DNA of 42,788 nucleotides from Blautia sp. (GTDB taxonomy: Bacteria > Bacillota > Clostridia > Lachnospirales > Lachnospiraceae), in assembly GCA_030841965.1 (NCBI GenBank), contig JAUUSJ010000017.1:1-42788 (forward strand). The letters are read 5' to 3'. A model generated the notes under the pieces. The model was not told where the DNA came from. It worked only from the letters and a program-made list of their open reading frames with translations, and ran no database searches. This document shows positions 1 through 7,293 of this stretch, one piece after another; position 1 is the first letter of the stretch, and each line of letters starts with the position of its first letter. The translations under genes were made by a program, and so were the position numbers.

Positions 1-200
1 AATACATACCACATACTAGTCCTCACTCATAACTATCTGCAAACAGACATATAAATATCAATTTTCCTTATTTTGCTATTGTTCTCTTGCGAAATGATTT
101 ATCTTAGCGCTTCATTTCATCTTAATTGAATAAAATAAAACTCTATTTTCCATCATTCATCTAAGGAAATGCATATCGAACAATAGCAATTTATCAATTG
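1..200. other. Gene-free AT-rich left edge with a 12-bp inverted repeat
   Basis: No credible reading frame is present. TTGCTATTGTTC at 73-84 is matched exactly by its reverse complement at 178-189, so a 12-bp perfect inverted repeat encloses about 93 bp just outside the left recombination-like site at 201. It could be a transcript hairpin, an operator pair, or the leader of a gene that lies beyond the left edge. Confidence 0.5.
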
Positions 201-224
201 ACCACATAATAAGAATTATGTGGT
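201..224. repeat. Left inverted site of a candidate invertible switch
   Basis: The site has arms ACCACATAAT and ATTATGTGGT around the asymmetric core AAGA. The same 24 bp occurs in inverted orientation at 417-440 with one mismatch. Two palindromic arms around a short asymmetric AT-rich core is the layout of a tyrosine-recombinase crossover site. Because the two cores face opposite ways (AAGA here, TCTT there), recombination between them would invert the DNA rather than delete it. That the enzyme encoded at 656-1519 acts here is inferred. Confidence 0.7.
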
Positions 225-416
225 AGCATAGCTCTAACCCGCAATTTTGCACAAAAAAATAAGACCTTATCGATCCATTCATTTCAAAAACATAATATTC
301 AAACTATGTACAATAAATTTTGGCTTAATTTTTTGTACATTTTTTTATTAGTTTTAACAAAAATAAGCTTGCATTTTCTTATTAACAATGCTAGAATAGG
401 AAAACGTAAGGATTGT
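225..416. mobile_element. Candidate invertible promoter segment (inverton)
   Basis: This 192-bp gene-free segment lies between the inverted sites at 201-224 and 417-440 and contains one strong promoter (369-397), now pointing right. On the right, transcription would meet a terminator at about 491-536 and then the 3' end of the convergent recombinase gene. After inversion the promoter would point left, toward whatever lies before position 1. The present orientation therefore looks like OFF for a left-hand gene. The layout is seen in the sequence. The switching behaviour is inferred. Confidence 0.65.
369..397 (+). promoter_or_regulatory. Sigma-A-type promoter inside the invertible segment
   Basis: The -35 box is TTGCAT at 369-374 and the -10 box is TAGAAT at 392-397, with a 17-bp spacer. 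No equally good promoter was seen on the other strand of the segment. It points rightward across the site at 417-440 into a gene-free stretch that ends in a terminator. Confidence 0.65.
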
Positions 417-440
417 ACCACATAATTCTTATTATGTCGT
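417..440. repeat. Right inverted site of a candidate invertible switch
   Basis: The site has arms ACCACATAAT and ATTATGTCGT around core TCTT. It is the reverse complement of the site at 201-224 with one mismatch, in the outer arm. The arm facing the promoter segment is identical in both sites, and one further base matches inward. Confidence 0.7.
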
Positions 441-490
441 ATACAAAAATTTCAATTAATTATATATAGTCATATACATATTATCTACAA

Positions 491-536
491 AAAGATTTTG
501 ATTTTGCCTATAAGCCATCTCAAAATCTTTTTTATT
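491..536. terminator. Rho-independent terminator, probably bidirectional
   Basis: AAAGATTTTGA (491-501) pairs with TCAAAATCTTT (520-530) across an 18-nt loop and is followed on the plus strand by a T-rich run. It would stop transcripts from the promoter at 369-397 and can also end the recombinase transcript coming from the right on the minus strand. Confidence 0.7.
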
Positions 537-655
537 TTGTCTGGATTTTCCGAAATCTTTTGCCCTTTTATTTCATCTAAAATTCATTCATTTTAAAAAT
601 TGAGATAAAAATTCTCAGTAACCTGTTACCGAGTAATCCACATCTCACTCTAACT

Positions 656-1519
656 TTAAGATAACCTTCTCACCCCCAAAACCATTCTCATTCTATTTAA
701 CACTCTCTGATGTTCTAATCCCGTCGATTTTATATAGATTCTTGTTGTTTCTATACTCTGATGTCCAAGTACATCCGCAAGCTTTGAAATATCTTTCTTT
801 ATCTCATAAAACTCCCTCGCAAAAAGATGCCTTAAATTATGTGGAAACACCTTCTCTGCTGCCACTCCTGCCTTCTCGCAGAGCCTTTTCATCTCCTTCC
901 AAATATTACTCCGGTCCACCGCCTTCCCCGCCTTCGTTCGAAAAAGAATCCCAGACGAAATTCCCTGCTCCCTCCCATACTGTCTCAACATCTTCTGCAA
1001 TTTTTCCGGATAAAAGATTACTCTTCGTTTTCCCTTATTATGCACAGAAACCTTCCCTTTTTTCAAAGACTCCACCGTGATAAAACATAACTCACTAATC
1101 CGAATACCTGTACTCGCAATCGTCTGCATAATCAGCGACAACCTACTTTTCCCCTGCCAATTTGCAGTAAACACAAGCTTCTTATATTCCTCTTTCGTCA
1201 AATACATATTTTCCGACTCATAAAGCTCTTTCTGATTCCTTAGCAACTTTACTTTTGCCTCTTTCCACTGCATACTATCACAAAAATGATTAGCCGCCGC
1301 AAGATATGTATTAATACTACTAATTTCATACTGCCCTCCCGCCTGCAACCACTCCTTAAATTGAATCATACTCTCCTTCGTCACCGCTCGACTTCCCAAA
1401 AACTCCTCCAATTTCTTCAAATCTCTCATATACTTTTCAATCGTACTCCTCTTCTTCTCCTCCCTATACAATTCTCTTTCAAATAACTCAATCCTCTTTT
1501 TCGTAATAATCCTTTTCAT
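656..1519 (-). CDS. Tyrosine recombinase / site-specific integrase
   Basis: This 287-residue protein has the two-part layout of phage-type integrases: an N-terminal SAM-like core-binding domain (about 1-100) and a C-terminal catalytic domain. Catalytic residues are visible in order: Arg in ATGIRISEL, Lys in HNKGKRR, HNLRH, LGHQS, and the nucleophilic Tyr in TTRIYI near the C-terminus. An AAAGGAAG ribosome site precedes the ATG. No excisionase, phage or conjugation genes accompany it. The gene sits 216 bp from a pair of inverted 24-bp sites flanking a promoter, so its likely substrate is that switch, as with invertase-type tyrosine recombinases of gut Firmicutes. It could instead be a remnant integrase of a lost element. 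Family certainty is high. The substrate is inferred. Confidence 0.93.
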   Translation of the reverse strand: MKRIITKKRIELFERELYREEKKRSTIEKYMRDLKKLEEFLGSRAVTKESMIQFKEWLQAGGQYEISSINTYLAAANHFCDSMQWKEAKVKLLRNQKELYESENMYLTKEEYKKLVFTANWQGKSRLSLIMQTIASTGIRISELCFITVESLKKGKVSVHNKGKRRVIFYPEKLQKMLRQYGREQGISSGILFRTKAGKAVDRSNIWKEMKRLCEKAGVAAEKVFPHNLRHLFAREFYEIKKDISKLADVLGHQSIETTRIYIKSTGLEHQRVLNRMRMVLGVRRLS

Positions 1520-1723
1520 TTTACTTCCTTTCTCTTCCTATTTCAAATTCTACCCTTTCTCCATTCTAAATATTATACCACCAGTTTATAACTTTTAAAC
1601 TTTTCTAAGTCCTATAAATATACAGTTTTTCAATAGCCCTATTATGAAAACACTATTTTGGGCAATTTCAAGGAAATCTCCAAAACTGCACAAATTGATA
1701 TAGTGCTATATCCGTTAACTAAT

Positions 1724-2056
1724 CTATGGTTACAGTTAAAAAGTCAAAACAATTTAAAACAACCATAAAAATATAGCTATGGTTACGGTTAAAAAGCCTA
1801 TATACTCTATAATGACCGTAAAAAAACAGCTACGGTTACGGTTGAAAAATCCATATACTCTATAATGGCCGTAAAAAAACAGTCACGGTTACGGTTGAAA
1901 AATCCGTATACTCTATAATGACCGTAAAACACAGCTACGATTACAGTTGAAAAGTCCATGTACTCTATAACGCCCGTAAAACACAGCTACGATTACAGTT
2001 GAAAAGTCCATATACTCTAAATCGCCTGTAGATACATATCTATAGTTACAGTTGAA
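1724..2056. repeat. Tandem array of 52-53-bp units
   Basis: About six units begin near 1724, 1777, 1830, 1883, 1935, 1987 and 2040, a period of 53, 53, 53, 52, 52 and 53 bp. A middle unit runs GGTTACGGTT, then AAAAATCCATATACTCTATAA, then a GACCGTAAAA stretch. The parts TTACGGT and ACCGTAA are inverted repeats, so each unit can form a hairpin. The outer units are more degenerate. There is no open reading frame through the array. Confidence 0.85.
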
Positions 2057-2086
2057 ATTGTTAAAATATCAAAATAAGCCGTAAGT

Positions 2087-2310
2087 ATTCATTTTCTCTA
2101 CGTTTCGCCAACACACCTGTAAAAGATAAACATCTAATACCAAACGAGAAATTCATTTTCTCTACGTTTCGCCAATACACCTGTAAAAGATAAACATCTA
2201 ATGCCAAACGAGAAATTCATTTCCCCTGCGCTTCGCCAACACACCTGTAAAAGATAAACATCTAATGCCAAACGAGAAATTCATTTCCCTTGCGTTTCGC
2301 CAACACACAG
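2087..2310. repeat. Tandem array of 64-bp units
   Basis: Units start at 2087, 2151, 2215 and 2279 (the last is partial), exactly 64 bp apart and nearly identical. Each contains TTTCGCCAAYACACCTGTAA and AACATCTAATRCCAAACGAG. Minus-strand translation gives only a low-complexity echo of the repeat, so it is unlikely to be coding. Confidence 0.85.
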
Positions 2311-2312
2311 CC

Positions 2313-2502
2313 AAGAGAGTAATGAGATATCTCCTCCGAAAACGATAGAGAGTGGAGCGATTTTTCGATATACTTAGCTTTGCCGCTGGAGCACTGTCTG
2401 AGCGCCGTAGGCGTGAGTTTGCGGGAGGCGGCAAAAATCAGCGTATGTCGAAAAATCGTGGGAACGAACGTGTTTACGGAGGAGATATCTCATTACTCTC
2501 TT
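2313..2502. mobile_element. 190-bp palindromic repeat element, MITE-like
   Basis: The outer arms are 26 bp, perfectly complementary (2313-2338 and 2477-2502), and contain GAGATATCTC. Inner arms are imperfectly complementary, with TTTTTCGATATAC on the left and GTATGTCGAAAAA on the right, leading to a GC-richer loop near 2388-2430. A second copy in opposite orientation starts near 42665 and runs off the right edge. It encodes no transposase. Two dispersed copies with terminal inverted repeats suggest a non-autonomous element or a large structured intergenic repeat. Confidence 0.7.
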
Positions 2503-2517
2503 AGCGCCTGTCTTCAA

Positions 2518-2591
2518 AATGTTTATTTTATGACAGAGATTTTAAAAGCGAGTCCTCAATTGCTTGAAAAGAACGCAAAACAATTCTTATT
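2518..2591 (+). pseudogene. 74-bp orphan copy of the penicillin-binding protein gene
   Basis: Seventy-two of 74 bases match the internal part of the class B PBP gene at 16202-16275, in opposite orientation within the window. It encodes the stretch NVYFMTEILKA just after the SxN motif. It lacks a start, a catalytic domain and any ribosome site. It is bracketed by 18-bp imperfect direct repeats, CTCTCTTAGCGYCTRTCT at 2496-2513 and 2595-2612, 99 bp apart, and abuts the palindromic element at 2313-2502. It looks like a captured or gene-converted fragment. Confidence 0.8.
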
Positions 2592-2990
2592 CTGCTCTCT
2601 TAGCGTCTATCTCCACTCTATTACCCTCTCTCTTAACCTCTCTCTTCAAATTTCCCCAAAAAGAAAAAGAGGCCATCACCTCCACTCTCATCTATTTGGA
2701 AGTAACTACCTCTTAACATTAACATATATATGAAAAATATAAAAAATCCAATTCTTCTATGAACTATCCTTCTATCTATGAACTATCCTCTTAAAACCAT
2801 ATCCCTATAACTCTATCTTCCTTTATACTCTTATCCCCCATTCTCAACACCCCCATATCTCATTTTCAAACCGTAGAAATCAAATTGCAAAAAAATCACA
2901 AAAATCAAATCGCAAAAAAAATTACAAAAATCAAATTACAAAAATCAAATTGCAAAAAAAATCGCAAAAATCAAGCCGTAGAAAAGAAAC
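2592..2990. repeat. Gene-free stretch with simple A-rich repeats
   Basis: There is no supported gene. The phrase CTATGAACTATCCT occurs twice near 2757-2785. From about 2880 to 2976 short units of the form CAAAT(T/C)GCAAAAAAAAT and CACAAAAAT repeat irregularly. The stretch lies just downstream of phoR. I saw no clear rho-independent hairpin for the phosphate operon here. Confidence 0.5.
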
Positions 2991-4787
2991 TCATCTCCTC
3001 ACATAAGGCAATCTCACCGTAAACACTGTCCCAACTCCAAGCTCACTCTCCACCGAAATCTTTCCTCGATAAAGCTCCACAATATGCTTCACAATCGATA
3101 ATCCAAGTCCCGTTCCTCCCTGCTTTCTAGACCGTCCCTTATCCACGCGGTAAAACCTCTCAAACAGTCTTGGAAGATGTTCCTTTGATATTCCCACTCC
3201 GGTATCCTTTACTCGAATCATCAAACTCTCTTCTTCCTCCCAAACAGACAAAACGACACTGCCCTCGACTGTATATTTAAGGGCATTATCCGTCAAATTC
3301 AAGATAACTTCCTTTAAATAATTCCGATTGCAAAAATACGGCGTAATCCCATCTGTGATATCTAGCTCAAGAGAAATATTCTCATTCTTCTTCGCCTCAA
3401 GTAACTCAATAACCTCATTTGCGACCTCTTTTATATCCACCATCTCATTGGAATTGCCGACAGAAGCACCCCCTCTTTGGCTATCCTGGGCCGACTCAAT
3501 TTTAGACAGCGTCAAAATATCATCAATCAATCTCGTCAACCTCTGCGATTCAATATCAATAATATTCAAAAACTTTCTTCCAAAAACTGGGTCATCAATC
3601 GCTCCACTTTGTAAGGTATCCACAAATCCCCGAATCGAAGTAAGAGGAGTTCTAAGCTCATGCGTTACATTTGACACAAAATCTGTCTTCATCTGCTCCA
3701 CTTTCTTTAACTCCGTGATATCTTCAAAGACAAGCAAAACTCCCATCTTCTTCTTCTCTTTCTGGTGAAGTGCCGTTCCCCTGACGCGGACAACATGCTC
3801 CTCCTTACCCAAGAAAAGGGTAATCTCTTCCTCCGAGAGCATATTACTCTCCTTTTCTCTTATCTGCTCCATGAGAGAGATAATCTTCTCACTGCGGTAA
3901 TAAGAAAATATGGACTCTCCAATCACCAACTTCTTCTCCAGCAATAAAATATCGCTGAGCTGCTCGTTGCAAAATAAAACCTTATAATTATAGTCCAATG
4001 CCACCACACCTGAGACCATGCTCGATAAAATAGCGTTTAACTCCTCGTTTTTACTTTTTAGTATTTCCTCATTAATCCGAAGACTCTTCGTCATATCATT
4101 AAACGCTGTCGCCAATCGTCCAATCTCATCTTTTGTCTGCACTCGAATTCTCTGATTATAATCTCCCGCCGCAATCTTCTCCGCCGAAGCAGTAAGCTCC
4201 ACAATCGGATCTGTCATCCTCTTTACAAAAAAACTTATATACAAAGTAACCAAAATAACGGCTATAATAATCGTGACAGAAATCGTATTTGTAAAATCCG
4301 ATATAATAAGCCGAAACTGATCATACGGAATCGAGATACGCATAATTCCTGAAAAACCCTTCTGGTTTACCTTTTGAGCCACATAATAATAATCCTTTCC
4401 AACCGTCTTTGAATATCGCCTTGAAAATCCAATCTTCCCCTTTAATGCATCCTCTATCTCTGGTCTGCCCTTATGATTTTCTTTTATCGTATCCTTCGTC
4501 TCCGAATCATAAAATACAATTCCATTTTCCTCAATCAAAGTAATACGGATATCAAAGAATCGACTCTTCTCGTCGACAAACGAGATTGCATCATCTGTGC
4601 TTGAAATATTCGCATTCTCAAAATCATCTTTTAGGAGAGAAACCTGCTTTTTGTATTGAATCTCATTTTCCTTCTCCATATAGTTTAGAGTAATGCTTCC
4701 AATTGCAATTCCCGTTCCTATGATTGCCAAAGTAATTCCTATAATATAAATTAAAACCCATTTTTTCTTCATTTTATAACAGTCCAT
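2991..4787 (-). CDS. phoR: Phosphate-regulon sensor histidine kinase PhoR
   Basis: The 598-residue membrane kinase has a first membrane helix near residues 12-33, an extracytoplasmic sensor region to about 160, a second helix near 165-190, then a HAMP domain, a PAS domain (about 245-350), a HisKA domain with phospho-accepting His in THELRTPLTSIRG, and an ATP-binding domain with the N box (LNLTDNALKY), DTGVGI and GGTGLGLSIVK. This is the PhoR/PnpS layout. It would phosphorylate the PhoB encoded upstream under phosphate limitation, with PhoU and the Pst transporter as input. Met6 (4772) is an alternative start. Neither start has an ideal ribosome site. Identity rests on linkage to phoB and pst and on domain order. 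Confidence 0.9.
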   Translation of the reverse strand: MDCYKMKKKWVLIYIIGITLAIIGTGIAIGSITLNYMEKENEIQYKKQVSLLKDDFENANISSTDDAISFVDEKSRFFDIRITLIEENGIVFYDSETKDTIKENHKGRPEIEDALKGKIGFSRRYSKTVGKDYYYVAQKVNQKGFSGIMRISIPYDQFRLIISDFTNTISVTIIIAVILVTLYISFFVKRMTDPIVELTASAEKIAAGDYNQRIRVQTKDEIGRLATAFNDMTKSLRINEEILKSKNEELNAILSSMVSGVVALDYNYKVLFCNEQLSDILLLEKKLVIGESIFSYYRSEKIISLMEQIREKESNMLSEEEITLFLGKEEHVVRVRGTALHQKEKKKMGVLLVFEDITELKKVEQMKTDFVSNVTHELRTPLTSIRGFVDTLQSGAIDDPVFGRKFLNIIDIESQRLTRLIDDILTLSKIESAQDSQRGGASVGNSNEMVDIKEVANEVIELLEAKKNENISLELDITDGITPYFCNRNYLKEVILNLTDNALKYTVEGSVVLSVWEEEESLMIRVKDTGVGISKEHLPRLFERFYRVDKGRSRKQGGTGLGLSIVKHIVELYRGKISVESELGVGTVFTVRLPYVRR

Positions 4788-4885
4788 TCCTCGTTTTGCT
4801 TATCAGCTCATTTCTATCTATCGCTATCTCAGTCTAAGAGAATATTTTCTTTCCTTATGCGGCATCTCATTTTCACAAACTGCCA

Positions 4886-5593
4886 TCACTCCTGATACTT
4901 ATATCCGATTCCTCTCACTGTCTTAATCGGATTTTCCTCAAGTCCGACATCCTCTAATTTCTTTCGTATATTTCTCACATGGACATCCACTGTTCTCGTC
5001 TCTCCGAAGTAGTCGTATCCCCATATGTACTCTAAAAGCTGGTCTCTCGTAAATACTCTCCCCTTATTCTTTCCGAGAAAATATAGGAGTTCAAATTCTT
5101 TTAAAGATAATTCAATCGGCACTCCTTTTGCAAAAACCTCCCTGGAGACACGGTCAATCTTGATATCCGACAAGATAAGACAGTCCTCATTCTTTTTTTC
5201 TCTACTCTCGAGCTTCCCACTTCTTCGAAGCACCGCCTTCACTCTCGCAATCAACTCGTGAATGCCAAAAGGCTTAGAAATATAATCATCAGCGCCAAGT
5301 TCTAGCCCTAATACTTTATCAATCTCCTCTCCCTTTGCGGTAAGTAAGATGACAGGAAGTTCTCCCAATTTATCATCCTTTCTAATCTCCTTTAATACAT
5401 CAATTCCGCTAATCCCTGGGAGCATCCAGTCAAGCAATACCAAATCAACCTTTTCCTTTGCAAGCAAAGCAAGCGCTTCCTCCCCACTTTGGGCAGTAAG
5501 CGCATGAAATTGATTTTGGTATAGATTATATTCAATTAATTCTAAAATATGTTCCTCGTCGTCCACGACTAAAATTGTATGGTTTTCCATCAT
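4886..5593 (-). CDS. phoB: Response regulator PhoB/PhoP (OmpR family)
   Basis: This is a 235-residue two-domain regulator. The receiver domain (1-120) has the acidic pair Asp11-Asp12, phospho-acceptor Asp55 in LLDWMLPG, Thr in LLTAKG and Lys in SKPFG. The C-terminal winged helix (about 138-235) ends with the typical TRTVDVHVRNIRKKLE and TVRGIGYKY motifs. It lies directly upstream of phoR (98 bp gap) and downstream of phoU, so it is taken as the phosphate-starvation regulator that binds PHO boxes upstream of pstS. A repeat element separates it from phoU, so it may have its own transcription start. Confidence 0.92.
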   Translation of the reverse strand: MMENHTILVVDDEEHILELIEYNLYQNQFHALTAQSGEEALALLAKEKVDLVLLDWMLPGISGIDVLKEIRKDDKLGELPVILLTAKGEEIDKVLGLELGADDYISKPFGIHELIARVKAVLRRSGKLESREKKNEDCLILSDIKIDRVSREVFAKGVPIELSLKEFELLYFLGKNKGRVFTRDQLLEYIWGYDYFGETRTVDVHVRNIRKKLEDVGLEENPIKTVRGIGYKYQE

Positions 5594-5622
5594 TTATCCT
5601 CAATCCTAACTTTTTATACTTT

Positions 5623-5776
5623 ATGAAAGCTCCGTCAAGTAGCTGTACAAGTGAGAAAGCTTGCTTTCAAAGATGTACAGATATTTGACGAACTAAGCAG
5701 TATGAACACATAAAGCGATAGCTTAAAATGTGAATGCCGCTAGTGATTACAAGAGCTATAAGCAATCAGCTTTCAT
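5623..5776. mobile_element. MITE-like repeat with ATGAAAGCT/AGCTTTCAT ends (copy 1)
   Basis: The 154-bp sequence is bounded by inverted ends ATGAAAGCT (5623-5631) and AGCTTTCAT (5768-5776). It shares long stretches, such as CTCCGTCAAG and GATGTACAGATATTTGACG, with a copy at 25842-26004. It has no coding capacity. It sits between phoU and phoB, so it interrupts the likely pst-pho transcription unit. Confidence 0.8.
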
Positions 5777-5793
5777 GGCATGAAATCTCCGTC

Positions 5794-6444
5794 TCATCGA
5801 ACCAGCTCACCTGTGACAATGAACTGAATCCATCTAGCGATATTAGCAGAATGGTCCGCCATCCTCTCTAGATATTTAATAATCATCAAATAATCGACAC
5901 ATTGGGGAATGAAATCAGGTTCTTTTTGCATCTTCTCTGTGAGTTCTGCCCGAATCGAGGCAAAATACGCATCCACGACATCGTCCTGGTCGTGAACCTT
6001 CTTTGCGAGCTCCACATCTCTTCTCACATAGCTGACAATAATATCTGTCGCCATCTGACGCATCGCCTCAATCATGCTTCGCAAATCCTTTGGCTCATCC
6101 ATCGGTTGCTTTTCAAATAAATCAAGCAAATATTCTGAGATATCAAAACAGTGGTCTGCGATTCTCTCGACATCTGTCACAAGCTTCATAATCGAAGTAA
6201 CTTCTCGAAGGTCGGTTGCAATTGGCTGCTGCTTTGCAATCAATGAGACACATTCCTGCTCGATGGAAATCTGCATATCATCAATCTGGTCATCTCGGGT
6301 CATAACATTTTTCGCCATAGATGCGCTTCGGTTTTCTATCGCCTGAACCATGAGAGCAATCGATGTCTCAAGCATCGTCCCCATTTTAATGACGTCATTA
6401 TTTAAATTCTCTAATTCCTCTAAAAATACGGTTCTAGTTCCCAT
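5794..6444 (-). CDS. phoU: Phosphate signalling protein PhoU
   Basis: The 216-residue all-helical protein consists of two PhoU repeats. Each carries the metal-binding type motif: DxxVERIADHCFDI-like in the first half and YLERMADHSANIARW in the second. Length and motifs fit the family, which acts at the membrane to link the Pst transporter to PhoR and limits phosphate uptake. It follows pstB by about 60 bp, the usual last gene of a pst operon. Confidence 0.95.
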   Translation of the reverse strand: MGTRTVFLEELENLNNDVIKMGTMLETSIALMVQAIENRSASMAKNVMTRDDQIDDMQISIEQECVSLIAKQQPIATDLREVTSIMKLVTDVERIADHCFDISEYLLDLFEKQPMDEPKDLRSMIEAMRQMATDIIVSYVRRDVELAKKVHDQDDVVDAYFASIRAELTEKMQKEPDFIPQCVDYLMIIKYLERMADHSANIARWIQFIVTGELVR

Positions 6445-6505
6445 ATTTTAAAAGCTCCTTTCTAGCATAATTCATTTTTCTATAATTGTAAAGTCTAATT
6501 TTATA

Positions 6506-7264
6506 TCAACCGAACCGTCCTGTAATATAATCTTCTGTCCTTCTATCTGTAGGATTGTTGAATATTTTTTGCGTATCGTCAAACTCTACCACCTCTCCCG
6601 TCAAGAAAAAGGCTGTTTTATCAGAGATACGACTTGCCTGCTGCATATTATGTGTCACCATAACAATCGTATAATCTTCCTTTAATTCTGTCGCCAAATC
6701 CTCAATCTTTAATGTAGAAATCGGGTCAAGCGCAGAAGTAGGCTCATCCATCAAGATAACTTCTGGCTGCACGGCCAAAGCTCTTGCAATACAGATTCTT
6801 TGTTGCTGTCCGCCAGATATCCCAAGAGCACTCTTTTTTAGTCTATCCTTCACCTCGTCCCAGATAGCTGCCTGTCTTAAACTTTTCTCGACAATCTCAT
6901 CGAGCACTGCTTTTTTCTTCACTCCATGAATTCTAGGTCCGTATGCCACGTTATCATAGATAGACATTGGAAATGGATTTGGCTGCTGAAAGACCATTCC
7001 CACTCTCGTTCTAAGCTTTGTCACATCGATATCCTGATAAATATCGACATCGTCCAAATATATTTTTCCGTCAATTTTTACATTCTCTATCAAATCATTC
7101 ATACGGTTAATCGTCTTTAAAAAAGTAGATTTTCCACAACCAGAAGGACCGATAAATGCTGTAATTTTATTTTTAGGAATCTTCATATTGATTCCCTTTA
7201 AGGCATGAAAATCACCGTAATGTAAATGTAAATCTTCTACCGTAAATTTCATTTGATCATCCAT
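6506..7264 (-). CDS. pstB: Phosphate ABC transporter ATP-binding protein PstB
   Basis: The 252-residue ABC ATPase has Walker A GPSGCGKST (about 39-47), Q-loop VFQQPNPFPMSIYDNV, signature LGISGGQQQRICIARAL, Walker B VILMDEP and the H-loop in VMVTHNMQQ. The phrase QQPNPFPMSIYDN is typical of PstB. It energises the PstC-PstA channel. It lies 30 bp downstream of pstA. Confidence 0.97.
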   Translation of the reverse strand: MDDQMKFTVEDLHLHYGDFHALKGINMKIPKNKITAFIGPSGCGKSTFLKTINRMNDLIENVKIDGKIYLDDVDIYQDIDVTKLRTRVGMVFQQPNPFPMSIYDNVAYGPRIHGVKKKAVLDEIVEKSLRQAAIWDEVKDRLKKSALGISGGQQQRICIARALAVQPEVILMDEPTSALDPISTLKIEDLATELKEDYTIVMVTHNMQQASRISDKTAFFLTGEVVEFDDTQKIFNNPTDRRTEDYITGRFG

Positions 7265-7293
7265 TTATTTTTCTCCTTTATTCTTGCCATTTC

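Noticed and set aside
1724..2056. CRISPR array
   Set aside because: Units repeat end to end with a 52-53-bp period and have no unique spacers between conserved repeats. No cas genes are nearby.
2198..2733. Two small protein-coding genes on opposite strands in the repeat field
   Set aside because: The frames only translate the 64-bp repeat, the palindromic element and the PBP fragment. They have no ribosome sites and no domain.
656..2990. Prophage or integrative element ending here
   Set aside because: Only a recombinase gene is present. There are no phage, relaxase or attachment-site direct repeats next to a tRNA, and an invertible switch explains the recombinase better.
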